Shown here in pieces: positions 56,501 through 64,000 of a DNA stretch of 64,000 nucleotides. This DNA comes from Ralstonia pickettii DTP0602 (GTDB lineage: Bacteria > Pseudomonadota > Gammaproteobacteria > Burkholderiales > Burkholderiaceae). The stretch spans positions 1,116,001 to 1,180,000 of the forward strand of contig CP006668.1 in the NCBI GenBank assembly GCA_000471925.1. The letters are read 5' to 3'. The notes under the pieces are model-generated. The model did no database searches. It worked only from the letters and a program-made list of their open reading frames with translations, and had not been told where the DNA came from. The translations under genes and the position numbers were made by a program. Positions within the stretch are counted from its first letter, which is position 1. Every line of letters begins with the position of its first letter.

Positions 56501-56951
56501 CGCCGAGGACGCGTTGGCACTGCCCGCGCCCCGGCTGGGTGAAGACGTGGCGGCGGACTACGCGAGCCTGGGCCTGTCGCTCAAGTCGCACCCGCTGGCG
56601 CTGCTGCGCCACAAGCTGGCGGCGATGCGCTTTGCCACCGCCAGTCAGCTCCAGCGCTGCGCCAATGGCCGCCGCGTGCGCGCCTGCGGCATCGTTACCG
56701 TGCGCCAGCGGCCGTCCACGGCCAGCGGCACCATCTTCGCGACTATCGAGGACGAGACCGGCACCGTGAACCTGATCCTGTGGCCCGATCTGGTGGAGCG
56801 CCAGCGCAAGGAGGTGCTGGGTGCCACGCTGCTGGGCGTGGTCGGCACCTGGCAGCGCCAGGGCGAGGTGCGCCACCTGGTGGCCAAGGAGCTGGTGGAC
56901 CTGAGCCCGATGCTGGGCCGGCTGATGGTGGGGAGCCGGGACTTCCACTAA
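53526..56951 (+). CDS. dnaE2: error-prone DNA polymerase III alpha subunit DnaE2
   Basis: 1141 aa, C-family polymerase specialised for translesion synthesis. PHP domain at the N-terminus (YVELHCISNFTFLTGASHPG, then GYRGLALTDECSVAGTARA). The polymerase core has the catalytic aspartates in PPDIDVDFEHQRREEVIQY (about 458-476) and the GRGSAANSLVCFCLYVTEV motif before it. The helix-hairpin and OB-fold parts lie C-terminal (RQRPSTASGTIFATIEDETG). Length and domain order are normal. Translation begins at ATGA overlapping imuB. A long in-frame extension upstream (to 52359) overlaps imuB and is not used. Confidence 0.9.
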   Translation: MTVLPSLPGLLPGLLPSLPDYVELHCISNFTFLTGASHPGELIERAFELGYRGLALTDECSVAGTARAHDAIQTLRKRLHDAVARSAARGEEGVDDPLLDNDDEAAEDHDDPHAHASRHQRLQVLAAAADAFSLLIGSRFSLTPADGSERPPLRLVLIAQHRDGFGNLSELITLGRRRAQKGTYRLHPEDLSAPAPAEAHLRGMPGCLALLLPDYCADPELLREQAQWCREVFGDRAWIALEQLQGHADALHRARLEAVSAQTGVPLAAAGAVTMHVRSRKPLSDVLTAIRLGQPLAECGMALAPNAEQHLRMRQVLSRLYPREALAQTLKIAAQCDFSLGMLRYEYPEELVPPGETPISYLRKEVERGMHERFPNGMQQEWKDQLKEELALIEEKQYEPFFLTVHDIVRFARANGILCQGRGSAANSLVCFCLYVTEVSPEQANLLFGRFLSRERDEPPDIDVDFEHQRREEVIQYIYEKYGRHRAALAASLITYRSRSALRDVGRALGIDASVVEQVVKGQAWWDGGKGFVEKIARYGLDPDSPAVQQWASLTAQLRGFPRHLSQHVGGFVIARHKLSRLVPIENAAMADRSVIQWDKDDLESLGLLKVDVLALGMLSAIRRALEMIPNPDPERAALPTRMEDIPKEDKQTYDMICKADTIGVFQIESRAQQSMLPRLQPRKYYDLVVEVAIVRPGPIQGGMVHPYLKRREAFRRTGKPPVYFNSVIEKVLGRTLGVPIFQEQVMQLAIDAAGFSPGQADQLRRSMAAWRRRGDLRQHQDALVRALTANGYPESFALAICKQIEGFGEYGFPESHAASFAKLVYVSSWLKCHHPSAFLCALLNSQPMGFYSPSQLVQDASRHGVRVLPVDVTVSQWESTLEPAAEVDVADAQARTRPRQPQHPLVRLGLSRVKGMREEAALRIEEARAQRPFDSVEDLALRAALDRHDIDVLAASDALAPLAGHRRQARWQARAAASHAAHRDLLYEAPPAEDALALPAPRLGEDVAADYASLGLSLKSHPLALLRHKLAAMRFATASQLQRCANGRRVRACGIVTVRQRPSTASGTIFATIEDETGTVNLILWPDLVERQRKEVLGATLLGVVGTWQRQGEVRHLVAKELVDLSPMLGRLMVGSRDFH

Positions 56952-56990
56952 CGGTGTCCGGGCCGCTGGCACGGGGCTGCCCGCACCCGC

Positions 56991-57577
56991 TCAGAATTCG
57001 TAGTTGACCGAGAAATCGAACACACCGTTGGTCTTTTTGCGCGTGCTTGGCCTCCGGCGCCGGGTTGATATTGCCCATGCCGTCCAGGTGCGGCGAGTCG
57101 TTGTGCCCGCGCCGCCGCAGCCTCCATGCTGCACTTGGTGCCCAGCGCATTGATATGCGGATCGTCCTCGTCCACCACGCTGACGTCGATGGTGCCGATG
57201 TCGGCATTGACCGGCATGTGGTACTCGGCCAGGTTGGCGTTGGCGACGCGCCCGGTGGCCGGGTCCAGCTCGCTCTTCTCATGCAGCGCCATGCCGATGC
57301 CCCAGACAATGCCGCCCATCAGCTGGTTGTGCGCGGTCTTGCGGTTCAGCAGCCGGCGCCCGTCCGACAGCACCGTGCAGGCGCCGCACTGGCCGCGGTC
57401 GCAGCCTTTCTTGGTGCCGGTCAGGTGCATTACTTCGCGCAGTGCGTCGAGCAGGGTGGTGCGTGGTTCCAGTGGCAGGGTGTAGGGGTTGCCGTTGACC
57501 TGCAAGGTGACCGGGCGTGCTGCGGCGCCAGGGGGCAGGGCGGTGCTGCCGGGGGCAGGGGCCTGGTTCTCGGACAT
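56991..57577 (-). pseudogene. deletion-fused aldehyde dehydrogenase (PaoA/PaoC-type) relic
   Basis: From the ATG at 57577 the first about 75 residues match the two-iron-two-sulfur subunit (LQVNGNPYTLPLEPRTTLLD, then GTKKGCDRGQCGACTVLSDG). After GRRLLN the same frame switches to the C-terminal part of the molybdenum subunit (NQLMGGIVWGIGMALHEKSE, then RVANANLAEYHMPVNADI and DDPHINALGTK). The sequence then degenerates. In another frame it ends TNGVFDFSVNYEF at 56991, which looks like an outer-membrane protein tail. Everything between, including the FAD subunit and most of the molybdenum subunit, is missing. Confidence 0.75.
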
Positions 57578-57744
57578 GCGCTGGCCTTTTGTGGAAGCTT
57601 CGGCACGGGAGGACGATGCCGGGGATGTCAAAAGGCAGCAAGTTCGATGCAGGGCACCGCGCGGAGCGCGCGGCGAGGTGGGCGCCTGGTGGGCGCGTCA
57701 AAACTCCACGGGCTTGTAGAAATTACGCTGCTGAGGGCGGCGCG

Positions 57745-57780
57745 TTGGAAAACAAAAAGCGGCGCACAATGGCGCCGCTT
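57745..57780 (-). terminator. intrinsic terminator of tyrB
   Basis: On the minus strand AAGCGGCGC pairs with GCGCCGCTT over a 6-nt loop, followed by TTTGTTTTCC. It lies about 28 bp after the tyrB stop and ends the leftward tyrosine-catabolism transcript. Confidence 0.85.
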
Positions 57781-57807
57781 GGATGCGGAAGACGTCTGGA
57801 GGCCGGC

Positions 57808-59004
57808 TCAGCCCTTCAGCACGCTCCCAATCGCCTTTGCCACGATCCCCACATTGCGCTCGTTCAACCCCGCCACGCACATACGGCCCGAGCGCAGCAG
57901 GTACACGCCATGCTCTTCGCGCAGGCGGTCGGCCTGGCCGGCGGTGAGGCCAGTGTAGGTGAACATCCCGCGCTGGGTCAGGTAGCGCGACAGCGCCTCG
58001 CCGCTGACATGCTCACGCAGGTGACCGTGGATCGCTTCACGCATGCGCGCGATGCGGCCGCACATCTGGGCCAGTTCCTCTTCCCACAGCTGACGCAGCT
58101 CGGGCGTGGTCAGCACCTTGGCCACCACGCGCGCGCCGTGCGTCGGCGGGTTGCTGTAGTTGGCGCGCACCGCGCCGGTCAGCTGGCCCAGCACGTTGGC
58201 GGCTTCGCCGGCGGTGTTGCAGAACACGCTCAGGCCGCCGCAACGCTCACCGTACAGCGAGAAGTTCTTGGAGAACGAGTTGGCCACCAGGCAGGGCACG
58301 TCCTGCGCCACCAGTTCGCGGATGGCAAAGGCATCGTCTTCCAGCCCGGCGCCGAAGCCCTGGTAAGCCATGTCGACGAACGGCAGCAGCTCGTTGGCCT
58401 TGAGCAGCGCGATCAGCTGGCGCCACTGGTCCTGGTTCAGGTCCACGCCGGTCGGATTGTGGCAGCAGGCGTGCAGCAGCACGATGCTGCGCGCGGGGAT
58501 GGCGCGCAGCGCGTCCATCATCGCGTCGAACTTGAGACCGCCGGTGGCGTCGTCGTAGTACGGGTAGGTGTTGACGGTGAAGCCCGCGCGCTCGAACACC
58601 ACGCGGTGGTTCTCCCAGCTCGGGTCGCTGATCCACACCTGCGACTGCGGGTAGTAGCGCTTGAGGAAATCCGCACCCACGCGCAGCGCGCCCGAACCGC
58701 CCAGGGTCTGCAGCGTGGCGATGCGGCCGGCGGCGCGCGCCGGCGAGTCTTCGCCGAACACCAGCGCCTGCACCGCGCTGCGGTAGCCCACCAGGCCCGA
58801 CATCGGCAGGTAGGGGCGCGGGCCCATGTCGGCCAGCAGCTCTGCTTCAGCCTTGGCCACGGCCTGCATCACCGGCAGGCGGCCTTCATCGTCAAAGTAG
58901 ATGCCGATGCTCAGGTTGACCTTGTCGGTGCGCGGGTCCCGCTGGAAGTCCTCATTGAGCGAGAGGATCGGATCGCCGGGAAACGCTTCGATATGTGCAA
59001 ACAT
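57808..59004 (-). CDS. tyrB: aromatic amino acid aminotransferase
   Basis: 398 aa, the standard length of class I AspC/TyrB enzymes. PLP lysine in ANSFSKNFSLYGERCG at residue 246, substrate arginine in the C-terminal SGRMCVAGLNERNV. It opens MFAHIEAFPGDPILSLNEDF, and ACCHNPTGVDLNQDQW carries the conserved Asn. It converts tyrosine or phenylalanine plus 2-oxoglutarate to the arylpyruvate and glutamate, which feeds Hpd. It is the third gene of the hpd-permease-tyrB row, all leftward. Confidence 0.9.
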   Translation of the reverse strand: MFAHIEAFPGDPILSLNEDFQRDPRTDKVNLSIGIYFDDEGRLPVMQAVAKAEAELLADMGPRPYLPMSGLVGYRSAVQALVFGEDSPARAAGRIATLQTLGGSGALRVGADFLKRYYPQSQVWISDPSWENHRVVFERAGFTVNTYPYYDDATGGLKFDAMMDALRAIPARSIVLLHACCHNPTGVDLNQDQWRQLIALLKANELLPFVDMAYQGFGAGLEDDAFAIRELVAQDVPCLVANSFSKNFSLYGERCGGLSVFCNTAGEAANVLGQLTGAVRANYSNPPTHGARVVAKVLTTPELRQLWEEELAQMCGRIARMREAIHGHLREHVSGEALSRYLTQRGMFTYTGLTAGQADRLREEHGVYLLRSGRMCVAGLNERNVGIVAKAIGSVLKG

Positions 59005-59111
59005 GGGATGCGATGGAATTGGGTCGGGGGGGCTGCTGCCGCGGCACGGGGCGCCGCGCAGCCTGGATTCTAACCGGCGGCGCCCGCAACCTGCAGGCGC
59101 CGCCTTGCCGT

Positions 59112-60506
59112 TCAGCGCAGTTGCTGGGCGGCCACGCCGCTCTGCAGCGCGGCGGCGCCCTTCTTCTGGCGCAGCACGTAGCTCACGGCGAGCACGACCA
59201 GCCACACCGGGATCAGGTACACCGACAGGCGCAGGCCCGGCGTCAGGTACATCACCACCAGGATGCCGGCCAGGAACACCAGGCACAGGTAATTGGTCAG
59301 CGGATAGCCCCAGCTCTGGAAGCGGGTGGCCTGGCCGGCCTTGCGCTTGTCGGCGCGGAACTTCAGGTGGATCAGGCTGATCATGGCCCAGTTGATGATC
59401 AGCGCCGACACCACCAAGCCCATTAGCATCTCGAAGGCCTTGCCCGGCATGAAGTAGTTGATCACCACGCACGCCGCGGTGGCCAGCGCCGACAGCCCCA
59501 GTGCCGTCAGCGGGATGCCGCGCTTGCTGACCTTGAGCAGCGCCTTGGGGGCGTTGCCTTGCTGCGCCAGGCCGTACAGCATGCGGCTGTTGCAGTACAC
59601 GCCGCTGTTGTAGACCGACAGCGCCGCGGTCAGCACCACTACGTTCAGCACGTTGGCGACCCAGTTGCTGTTCAGCGCGTGGAAGATCAGCACGAAGGGG
59701 CTGCCGCCGGTGACCACGTTTTCCCACGGGTACAGCGACAGCAGCACCGCCAGCGCGCCCACGTAGAAGATCAGGATACGGTAGATCACCTGGTTGGTGG
59801 CCTTGGGGATGGTCTTCTCGGGCGAATCCGCCTCGGCCGCGGTGATGCCCACCAGCTCCAGCCCGCCGAACGAGAACATGATCACCGCCATGGCCATCAC
59901 CAGCCCGCCCATGCCGTTGGGGAAGAAGCCGCCGTGCTGCCACAGGTTGGCCACGCTTGCTTGCGGGCCGGCGTCGCCGGACATGAGCAGGTAGCCGCCA
60001 AAGCCGATCATGCCGATGATGGCCGCGACCTTGATGATCGAGAACCAGAACTCCATCTCGCCGAAGGACTTCACGCTCGACAGGTTGATCGCGTTGATGA
60101 TCAGGAAGAAGGCCAGCGCCGACACCCAGGTCGGCATTTCCGGCCACCAGTACTGCATGTAGATGCCCACGGCTGAGAGTTCGGCCATGCTCACCAGGAT
60201 GTACAGCACCCAGTAGTTCCAGCCCGAGATAAAGCCGGCGAAGTGGCCGCAGTACTTGTCCGCGAAGTAGCTGAAGGAGCCGGCGACGGGCTCGTCCACC
60301 ACCATTTCGCCGAGCTGGCGCATGATGAAGAACGCCACGATGCCGGCGATCGCATAGCCCAGCAGGACCGAGGGGCCCGCCATCTTGATGGTCTGGGCGA
60401 TGCCCAGGAAAAGGCCGGTGCCGATGGCGCCGCCCAGGGCGATCAGCTGGATATGCCGGTTCTTCAGGCCGCGCTTGAGCGTGCCGTCATTGCTGCTTGA
60501 ATGCAT
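59112..60506 (-). CDS. amino acid permease, AAT family (aromatic type)
   Basis: 464 aa, twelve transmembrane helices. Signature KNRHIQLIALGGAIGTGLFL (15-34) with the conserved GGAIGTGLF, VAGSFSYFADKYCGHFAGF, GWNYWVLYILVSMAELSAVG, and IPKATNQVIYRILIFYVGAL. It is an APC-superfamily proton symporter of the AroP/PheP/ProY group. Its place between hpd and tyrB points to tyrosine or phenylalanine uptake. Confidence 0.85.
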   Translation of the reverse strand: MHSSSNDGTLKRGLKNRHIQLIALGGAIGTGLFLGIAQTIKMAGPSVLLGYAIAGIVAFFIMRQLGEMVVDEPVAGSFSYFADKYCGHFAGFISGWNYWVLYILVSMAELSAVGIYMQYWWPEMPTWVSALAFFLIINAINLSSVKSFGEMEFWFSIIKVAAIIGMIGFGGYLLMSGDAGPQASVANLWQHGGFFPNGMGGLVMAMAVIMFSFGGLELVGITAAEADSPEKTIPKATNQVIYRILIFYVGALAVLLSLYPWENVVTGGSPFVLIFHALNSNWVANVLNVVVLTAALSVYNSGVYCNSRMLYGLAQQGNAPKALLKVSKRGIPLTALGLSALATAACVVINYFMPGKAFEMLMGLVVSALIINWAMISLIHLKFRADKRKAGQATRFQSWGYPLTNYLCLVFLAGILVVMYLTPGLRLSVYLIPVWLVVLAVSYVLRQKKGAAALQSGVAAQQLR

Positions 60507-60692
60507 TCAGTTGTTTCCTCTACCCATTCTCATGGAATGCGGGCCCGCGCCTCTGGCTGTTTGGAGTCGGACGCTTGGGCCGGGGACGTCACCGCCCCGC
60601 GCGGCAGGGTCACTGCCGCGAAGGAGGTGTGCGCGTTTCCGGAACCGGCTGGTGCCTGCAAGAGGCGGCCGGTCAGGGAAGGCCGATGCCGG

Positions 60693-61772
60693 TCAGGCCT
60701 CGACCTTGAGCGTGCCGCGTTGGATCTGGTCGCGTTCCAGCGACTCGAACAGCGCCTTGAAGTTGCCTTCGCCGAAGCCTTCGTCGCCGCGGCGCTGGAT
60801 GAACTCGAAGAACACCGGGCCGAGCGCGGTCTTGGAGAAGATCTGCAGCAGCAGGCGGGGCTTGCCGCCTTCCGTGGTGCCGTCCAGCAGGATGCCGCGC
60901 GACTTCAGTTGCTCGACGGGCTGGCCGTGGCCGGGCAGGCGCGTTTCCAGCGCTTCGTAGTAGTAGTCGTTCGGCGCGGTCATCAGCGGCACGCCTGCCA
61001 GTTGCAGGTTGTCGATGACTTCGATCAGGTTGTCGGTCAGGAAGGCGATGTGCTGGATGCCCTCGCCGTTGAAGGCCATCAGGAACTCTTCGATCTGGCC
61101 GGCGCCCTTGGACGATTCCTCGTTCAGCGGAATGCGGATTTTACCATCCGGTGCGGTCATGGCCTTGGAGGTCAGGCCGGTGTATTCGCCCTGGATGTCG
61201 AAGTAGCGGATTTCGCGGAAGTTGAACAGTTTTTCGTAGAAGTTGGCCCAGTAAGCCATGCGGCCACGGTAGACGTTGTGGGTCAGGTGGTCGATCAGCT
61301 TGAGGCCGTGGCCGACCGGGTGGCGGTCGACGCCCTCGATGAACTCGAAGTCGATGTCATAGATCGACTTGCCTTCCTCGAAGCGGTCGATCAGGTACAG
61401 CGGAGCGCCGCCGATGCCCTTGATCGCGGGCAGGCGCAGTTCCATCGGGCCGGTCGGGATCTCCACCGGCTGCGCGCCCAGTTCCAGCGCGCGGGCGTAG
61501 GCCTTGTGCGAATCCTTGACGCGGAAAGCCATGCCGCAGGCGCTCGGGCCGTGCTCGGCGGAAAAGTAGGCGGCGTGGCTGTTCGGCTCGCGGTTGACGA
61601 TGAAGTTCACGTCGCCCTGGCGGAACAGCACCACGTCCTTAGAGCGGTGCTTTGCCACCAGCGTGAAGCCCATCTGCTCGAACAGCGGCTCCAGCACGTT
61701 GGGGGTGGGCGAGGCGAATTCCACAAATTCGAAGCCCATCAGCTGCATCGGGTTGTCAAACAGGTCGGCCAT
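60693..61772 (-). CDS. hpd: 4-hydroxyphenylpyruvate dioxygenase
   Basis: 359 aa, iron-dependent conversion of 4-hydroxyphenylpyruvate to homogentisate. The iron ligands are the histidine in [17 protein letters not shown] (about 165), the histidine in [13 protein letters not shown] and the glutamate in [20 protein letters not shown]. The C-terminal helix [13 protein letters not shown] closes the site. The ATG at 61772 ([20 protein letters not shown]) has GTGAGAAAG just upstream. An in-frame start at 61895 adds a non-conserved leader. It diverges from an Lrp regulator across a 403-bp gap. Confidence 0.9.
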   Translation of the reverse strand: MADLFDNPMQLMGFEFVEFASPTPNVLEPLFEQMGFTLVAKHRSKDVVLFRQGDVNFIVNREPNSHAAYFSAEHGPSACGMAFRVKDSHKAYARALELGAQPVEIPTGPMELRLPAIKGIGGAPLYLIDRFEEGKSIYDIDFEFIEGVDRHPVGHGLKLIDHLTHNVYRGRMAYWANFYEKLFNFREIRYFDIQGEYTGLTSKAMTAPDGKIRIPLNEESSKGAGQIEEFLMAFNGEGIQHIAFLTDNLIEVIDNLQLAGVPLMTAPNDYYYEALETRLPGHGQPVEQLKSRGILLDGTTEGGKPRLLLQIFSKTALGPVFFEFIQRRGDEGFGEGNFKALFESLERDQIQRGTLKVEA

Positions 61773-61975
61773 GGCTTTCTCACTAAAGGGGGAGGTTAAG
61801 TGATTGGATCGATGCGAGGCGGGCGGAGTTGCCGGGTGGGGCGACGGGCGGGCTCGCATCGGATATCGGGTATCCGGTTCAGCGTCCCGCGCCATCAGGG
61901 CTGGCGCCTGGAACGGAAGGCGGGGGCGGCAGGTTCGTGGTCATGGGGGCGTTCGGAACCGGTCAGTCGGGAAAT

Positions 61976-62003
61976 ATTATTGCAGTGGCGACATCGCAAT
62001 AAT
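61976..62003. promoter_or_regulatory. inverted repeat, candidate Lrp-type site
   Basis: ATTATTGC at 61976-61983 and GCAATAAT at 61996-62003 form an 8-bp inverted repeat with a 12-nt spacer between hpd and the lrp-like gene. The AT-rich arms and position fit a site for the divergent Lrp/AsnC regulator. Confidence 0.5.
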
Positions 62004-62175
62004 GTGGTGCCACCGTCAGTCGTCGCAGCACAAAGCTATTGTCTGTCGTGCTGCTTTCCGCTGGCTTGGCATGCAGTGTATATTCTTGGCAGCAAAATTG
62101 GATTTCGTAAGCAACGCAGGGAAACCCTATATTATGAAATTTAATTTCGTGTAAATCTCAGAAGAGGAAATCGAC

Positions 62176-62649
62176 ATGCCTTCGATCGAGCTGGACCGTA
62201 CCGATCGCCGCCTGCTGGGGGTCTTGCAGGAGCACGGGCGCGCTTCCAACCTGGAGTTGGCCGAGGCCATCGCGCTGTCGCCGGCGCAGACTTTGCGGCG
62301 CCACCGCCGCCTGGAAGAGGCCGGCCTGGTCAAGCGCTATGAGGCGCGACTCGACGCCGCCGCGCTGGGCCTGGGCGTGGTCGCCTTTATCCATGTGACG
62401 ATGGAGCGGGGCCATATCCGCGACCTGTCCAACTTCAAGCGGCTGGTGGCGGAACTGGCGCAGATCCAGGAGTGCTTCTCGGTGACCGGGGATATCGACT
62501 ACGTGCTGAAGGTGGTCGCCAAGGACCTGAAGTCGCTGTCGGACTTCCTGCTCGATACGCTGATGCGGATCCCGGGCGTCAGTGGCGTGAAGTCGAGCGT
62601 GTGCCTGGACGAGATCAAGTGCACCAGTGCCGTGCCGCTGGAGACGTAA
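62176..62649 (+). CDS. Lrp/AsnC-family transcriptional regulator
   Basis: 157 aa. HTH at 5-62 (LDRTDRRLLGVLQEHGRASN, then LSPAQTLRRHRRLEEAGLV), effector RAM domain from 66 (AALGLGVVAFIHVTMERGHI, then EECFSVTGDIDYVLKV in the form IQECFSVTGDIDYVLKV). AGAGGAAA lies about 8 nt before the ATG. It diverges from hpd, and a role in control of tyrosine/phenylalanine catabolism is likely. Confidence 0.85.
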   Translation: MPSIELDRTDRRLLGVLQEHGRASNLELAEAIALSPAQTLRRHRRLEEAGLVKRYEARLDAAALGLGVVAFIHVTMERGHIRDLSNFKRLVAELAQIQECFSVTGDIDYVLKVVAKDLKSLSDFLLDTLMRIPGVSGVKSSVCLDEIKCTSAVPLET

Positions 62650-62666
62650 GCGGCGAATAGCCCGAT

Positions 62667-64000
62667 TTAGTGCGAAGCCTCCGGGTCCTGCCGGTCGCAC
62701 TGGACGTTCATTTCGCGGCACACCGCGCACCAGGACGGTCGCGAACCCGGCTTGGCGCGGCAGCGGGCAGCATCGTCACCCTCGGGCGCTGCCGCCAGCA
62801 CTGGCACGGCCACCCGGTACAGCGGAAACCCGCCGGCGCAAGCCCGTGCCACCGCTTCATCCAGCGCCTGGAGACCGACCGGCTTGACGATCACGGCATT
62901 CATGCCGGCGTCCAGTGCCGCCTGGTGGTCTTCCGCCACGGCACTGGCGGTGCAGCCGATCACCGGCACGCAGCAGACCGCGTCCTCGCGCGCCCGCACG
63001 GCGCGCGTAAAGGCGAGGCCGTCCATCACCGGCATGGCGCAGTCGCACACGATCACGTCGAACCTGTCGGCGTCCAGCCTGGCCAGCGCTTCGCGGCCGC
63101 CGCAGGCGGTAGCCACCTGGTGGCCCAGGTGTTCCAGCTGGCGTTGCATTAGCAGTGCCGTGGTCGGTAAAGCGCACCGCATTGGAAACCAGGTTGGCCA
63201 GGATCTGCCGGAAGCGCAGCCCGTCGACTTGGTGCAGCGGCGCCAGGCCCGCACCCAGGTCGCTGCCAAGCGACAAGCCTTTCTGCGCAGCCACGGGGCC
63301 GAAGATCAACAGCGTGTCCTGCACCAGTCTCGCCAGCGCGGCCGGCGCGGGCTGGATGCGGAACTTGCCGGCCTCCATCTTGGACAGGTCCAGGATGTCG
63401 TCGATCAGCCCCAGCAGGCCCAGCGCCGACTTGTGCGCCGTGACCAGCTGCAGGCGTTCGTCCTCCGACAGCCGGCAGCGCGCCAGCGTCAGTTCCAGCA
63501 TGCCGGTGATAGCGTTCATCGGCGTGCGGATCTCATGGCTGACCGAGGCGAGGAAGGTGGACTTGGCCCGGTTGGCGGCCTCGGCCTCCGCCTTGGCCTG
63601 CGCCAGTTCGGTCAGCATCTCGTGGCGTTCGGTCAGGTCCACGCAGCCGCCGGCCAGCCCCTTGACGGTGCCGTCGGCACCGCGCAGCGGCGTCAGCCAG
63701 TTGAGCACATGGTGGTTGCGATCGCCCAGCCGCAGGCACCGGTCCTTGTGCAGCGGCGCGCCGTCTTCGAGCACCTTGCGATAGTCGCGCGCCACCTCGG
63801 CCATGTCGGTGACGATGGGGTGCACATGGCCCGGTGCGTCCAGCCCCTGACCGCGCAGCGTCTCGCGCGTGGCACCGACCAGTTCCTCATAGCTGCGGTT
63901 GCAGGTGATGAGCCGCAGCGAGGCATCGCGCAGGTAGACCGGTTGCGGAATGCCGTCGAGCAGCGCCGACTGGATCGCGGCCTGGTCTTTGAGCGCGATC
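62667..64000 (-). pseudogene. hybrid sensor histidine kinase with internal deletion, cut by the window edge
   Basis: From the window end the minus strand reads a PAS domain (LLDGIPQPVYLRDASLRLIT), a second conserved stretch ending GCVDLTERHEML, a coiled linker, and HisKA with the phosphoacceptor in FLASVSHEIRTPMNAITG. The start of HATPase_c follows (LRFRQILANLVSNAVRFTDH). Near 63150-63165 the frame breaks. A receiver domain resumes in another frame (TALLMQRQLEHLGHQVA, FDVIVCDCAMPVMDGLAF, VIVKPVG). The G1, F and G2 ATP-lid boxes are missing, so the product cannot be an active kinase. The architecture resembles BvgS/EvgS hybrids. The 5' end is outside the window. Confidence 0.8.

Overview
The window looks like a chromosome segment from a betaproteobacterium of the Burkholderiaceae, most like Cupriavidus. 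It is GC-rich. It carries seven stand-alone TctC/Bug periplasmic receptors, a Burkholderiaceae-style imuA-imuB-dnaE2 SOS cassette, and a typical tyrosine-catabolism block (hpd, aromatic permease, tyrB, Lrp). I used no database search. Assignments rest on recognisable protein motifs, gene order and DNA signals read directly.

Layout. 0-1.6 kb: a decayed IS110-type transposase, then a small uncharacterised 94-aa gene preceded by two tandem, near-consensus LexA boxes. 1.6-9.5 kb: a leftward catabolic operon. It runs IclR regulator, cyclase-like hydrolase, branched-chain-type ABC binding protein, a thiolase-like protein lacking the catalytic cysteines, a DUF35 zinc-ribbon partner, a TctC receptor and an ADP-forming acyl-CoA ligase. 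9.8-21 kb: sugar-acid genes. These are garD with a convergent LysR gene, DUF3422, a thioesterase and a DMT exporter. A LacI regulator then diverges from an enolase-superfamily talarate/galactarate dehydratase with its TctC, and an SBP56 selenium-binding protein is coupled to a membrane protein. 21-31 kb: an IclR-controlled TctC/CoA-transferase/citryl-CoA lyase operon, then a second IclR-linked block with two TctC receptors, RraA, a D-2-hydroxyacid dehydrogenase and an SMP-30 lactonase.

31.3-51 kb looks like a younger accessory region. The sequence reads lower in GC, starts at IS-end-like repeats and contains several broken genes. It holds a CPG2-like peptidase, a D-amino acid dehydrogenase, an ornithine cyclodeaminase-like protein, an MFS transporter, a TctC/AtuA/AtuA-tail operon and an M81 (MlrC) peptidase. 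Two LysR genes and a TctC/MmgE-PrpD/M20 operon follow. The atuA gene is frameshifted by an exact 88-bp tandem duplication. The M20 gene is split by a 1254-bp IS3-family element with a 3-bp target duplication. Three intergenic regions share the same ATAACC-N3-RGTTAA box, which suggests one regulon.

51-64 kb returns to core-like sequence. A LexA box drives imuA-imuB-dnaE2. Next come a deletion scar that fuses an aldehyde dehydrogenase iron-sulfur subunit to its molybdenum subunit, the tyrB/permease/hpd tyrosine module with a divergent Lrp regulator, and a hybrid sensor kinase that has lost the ATP-binding half of its catalytic domain and runs off the window end.
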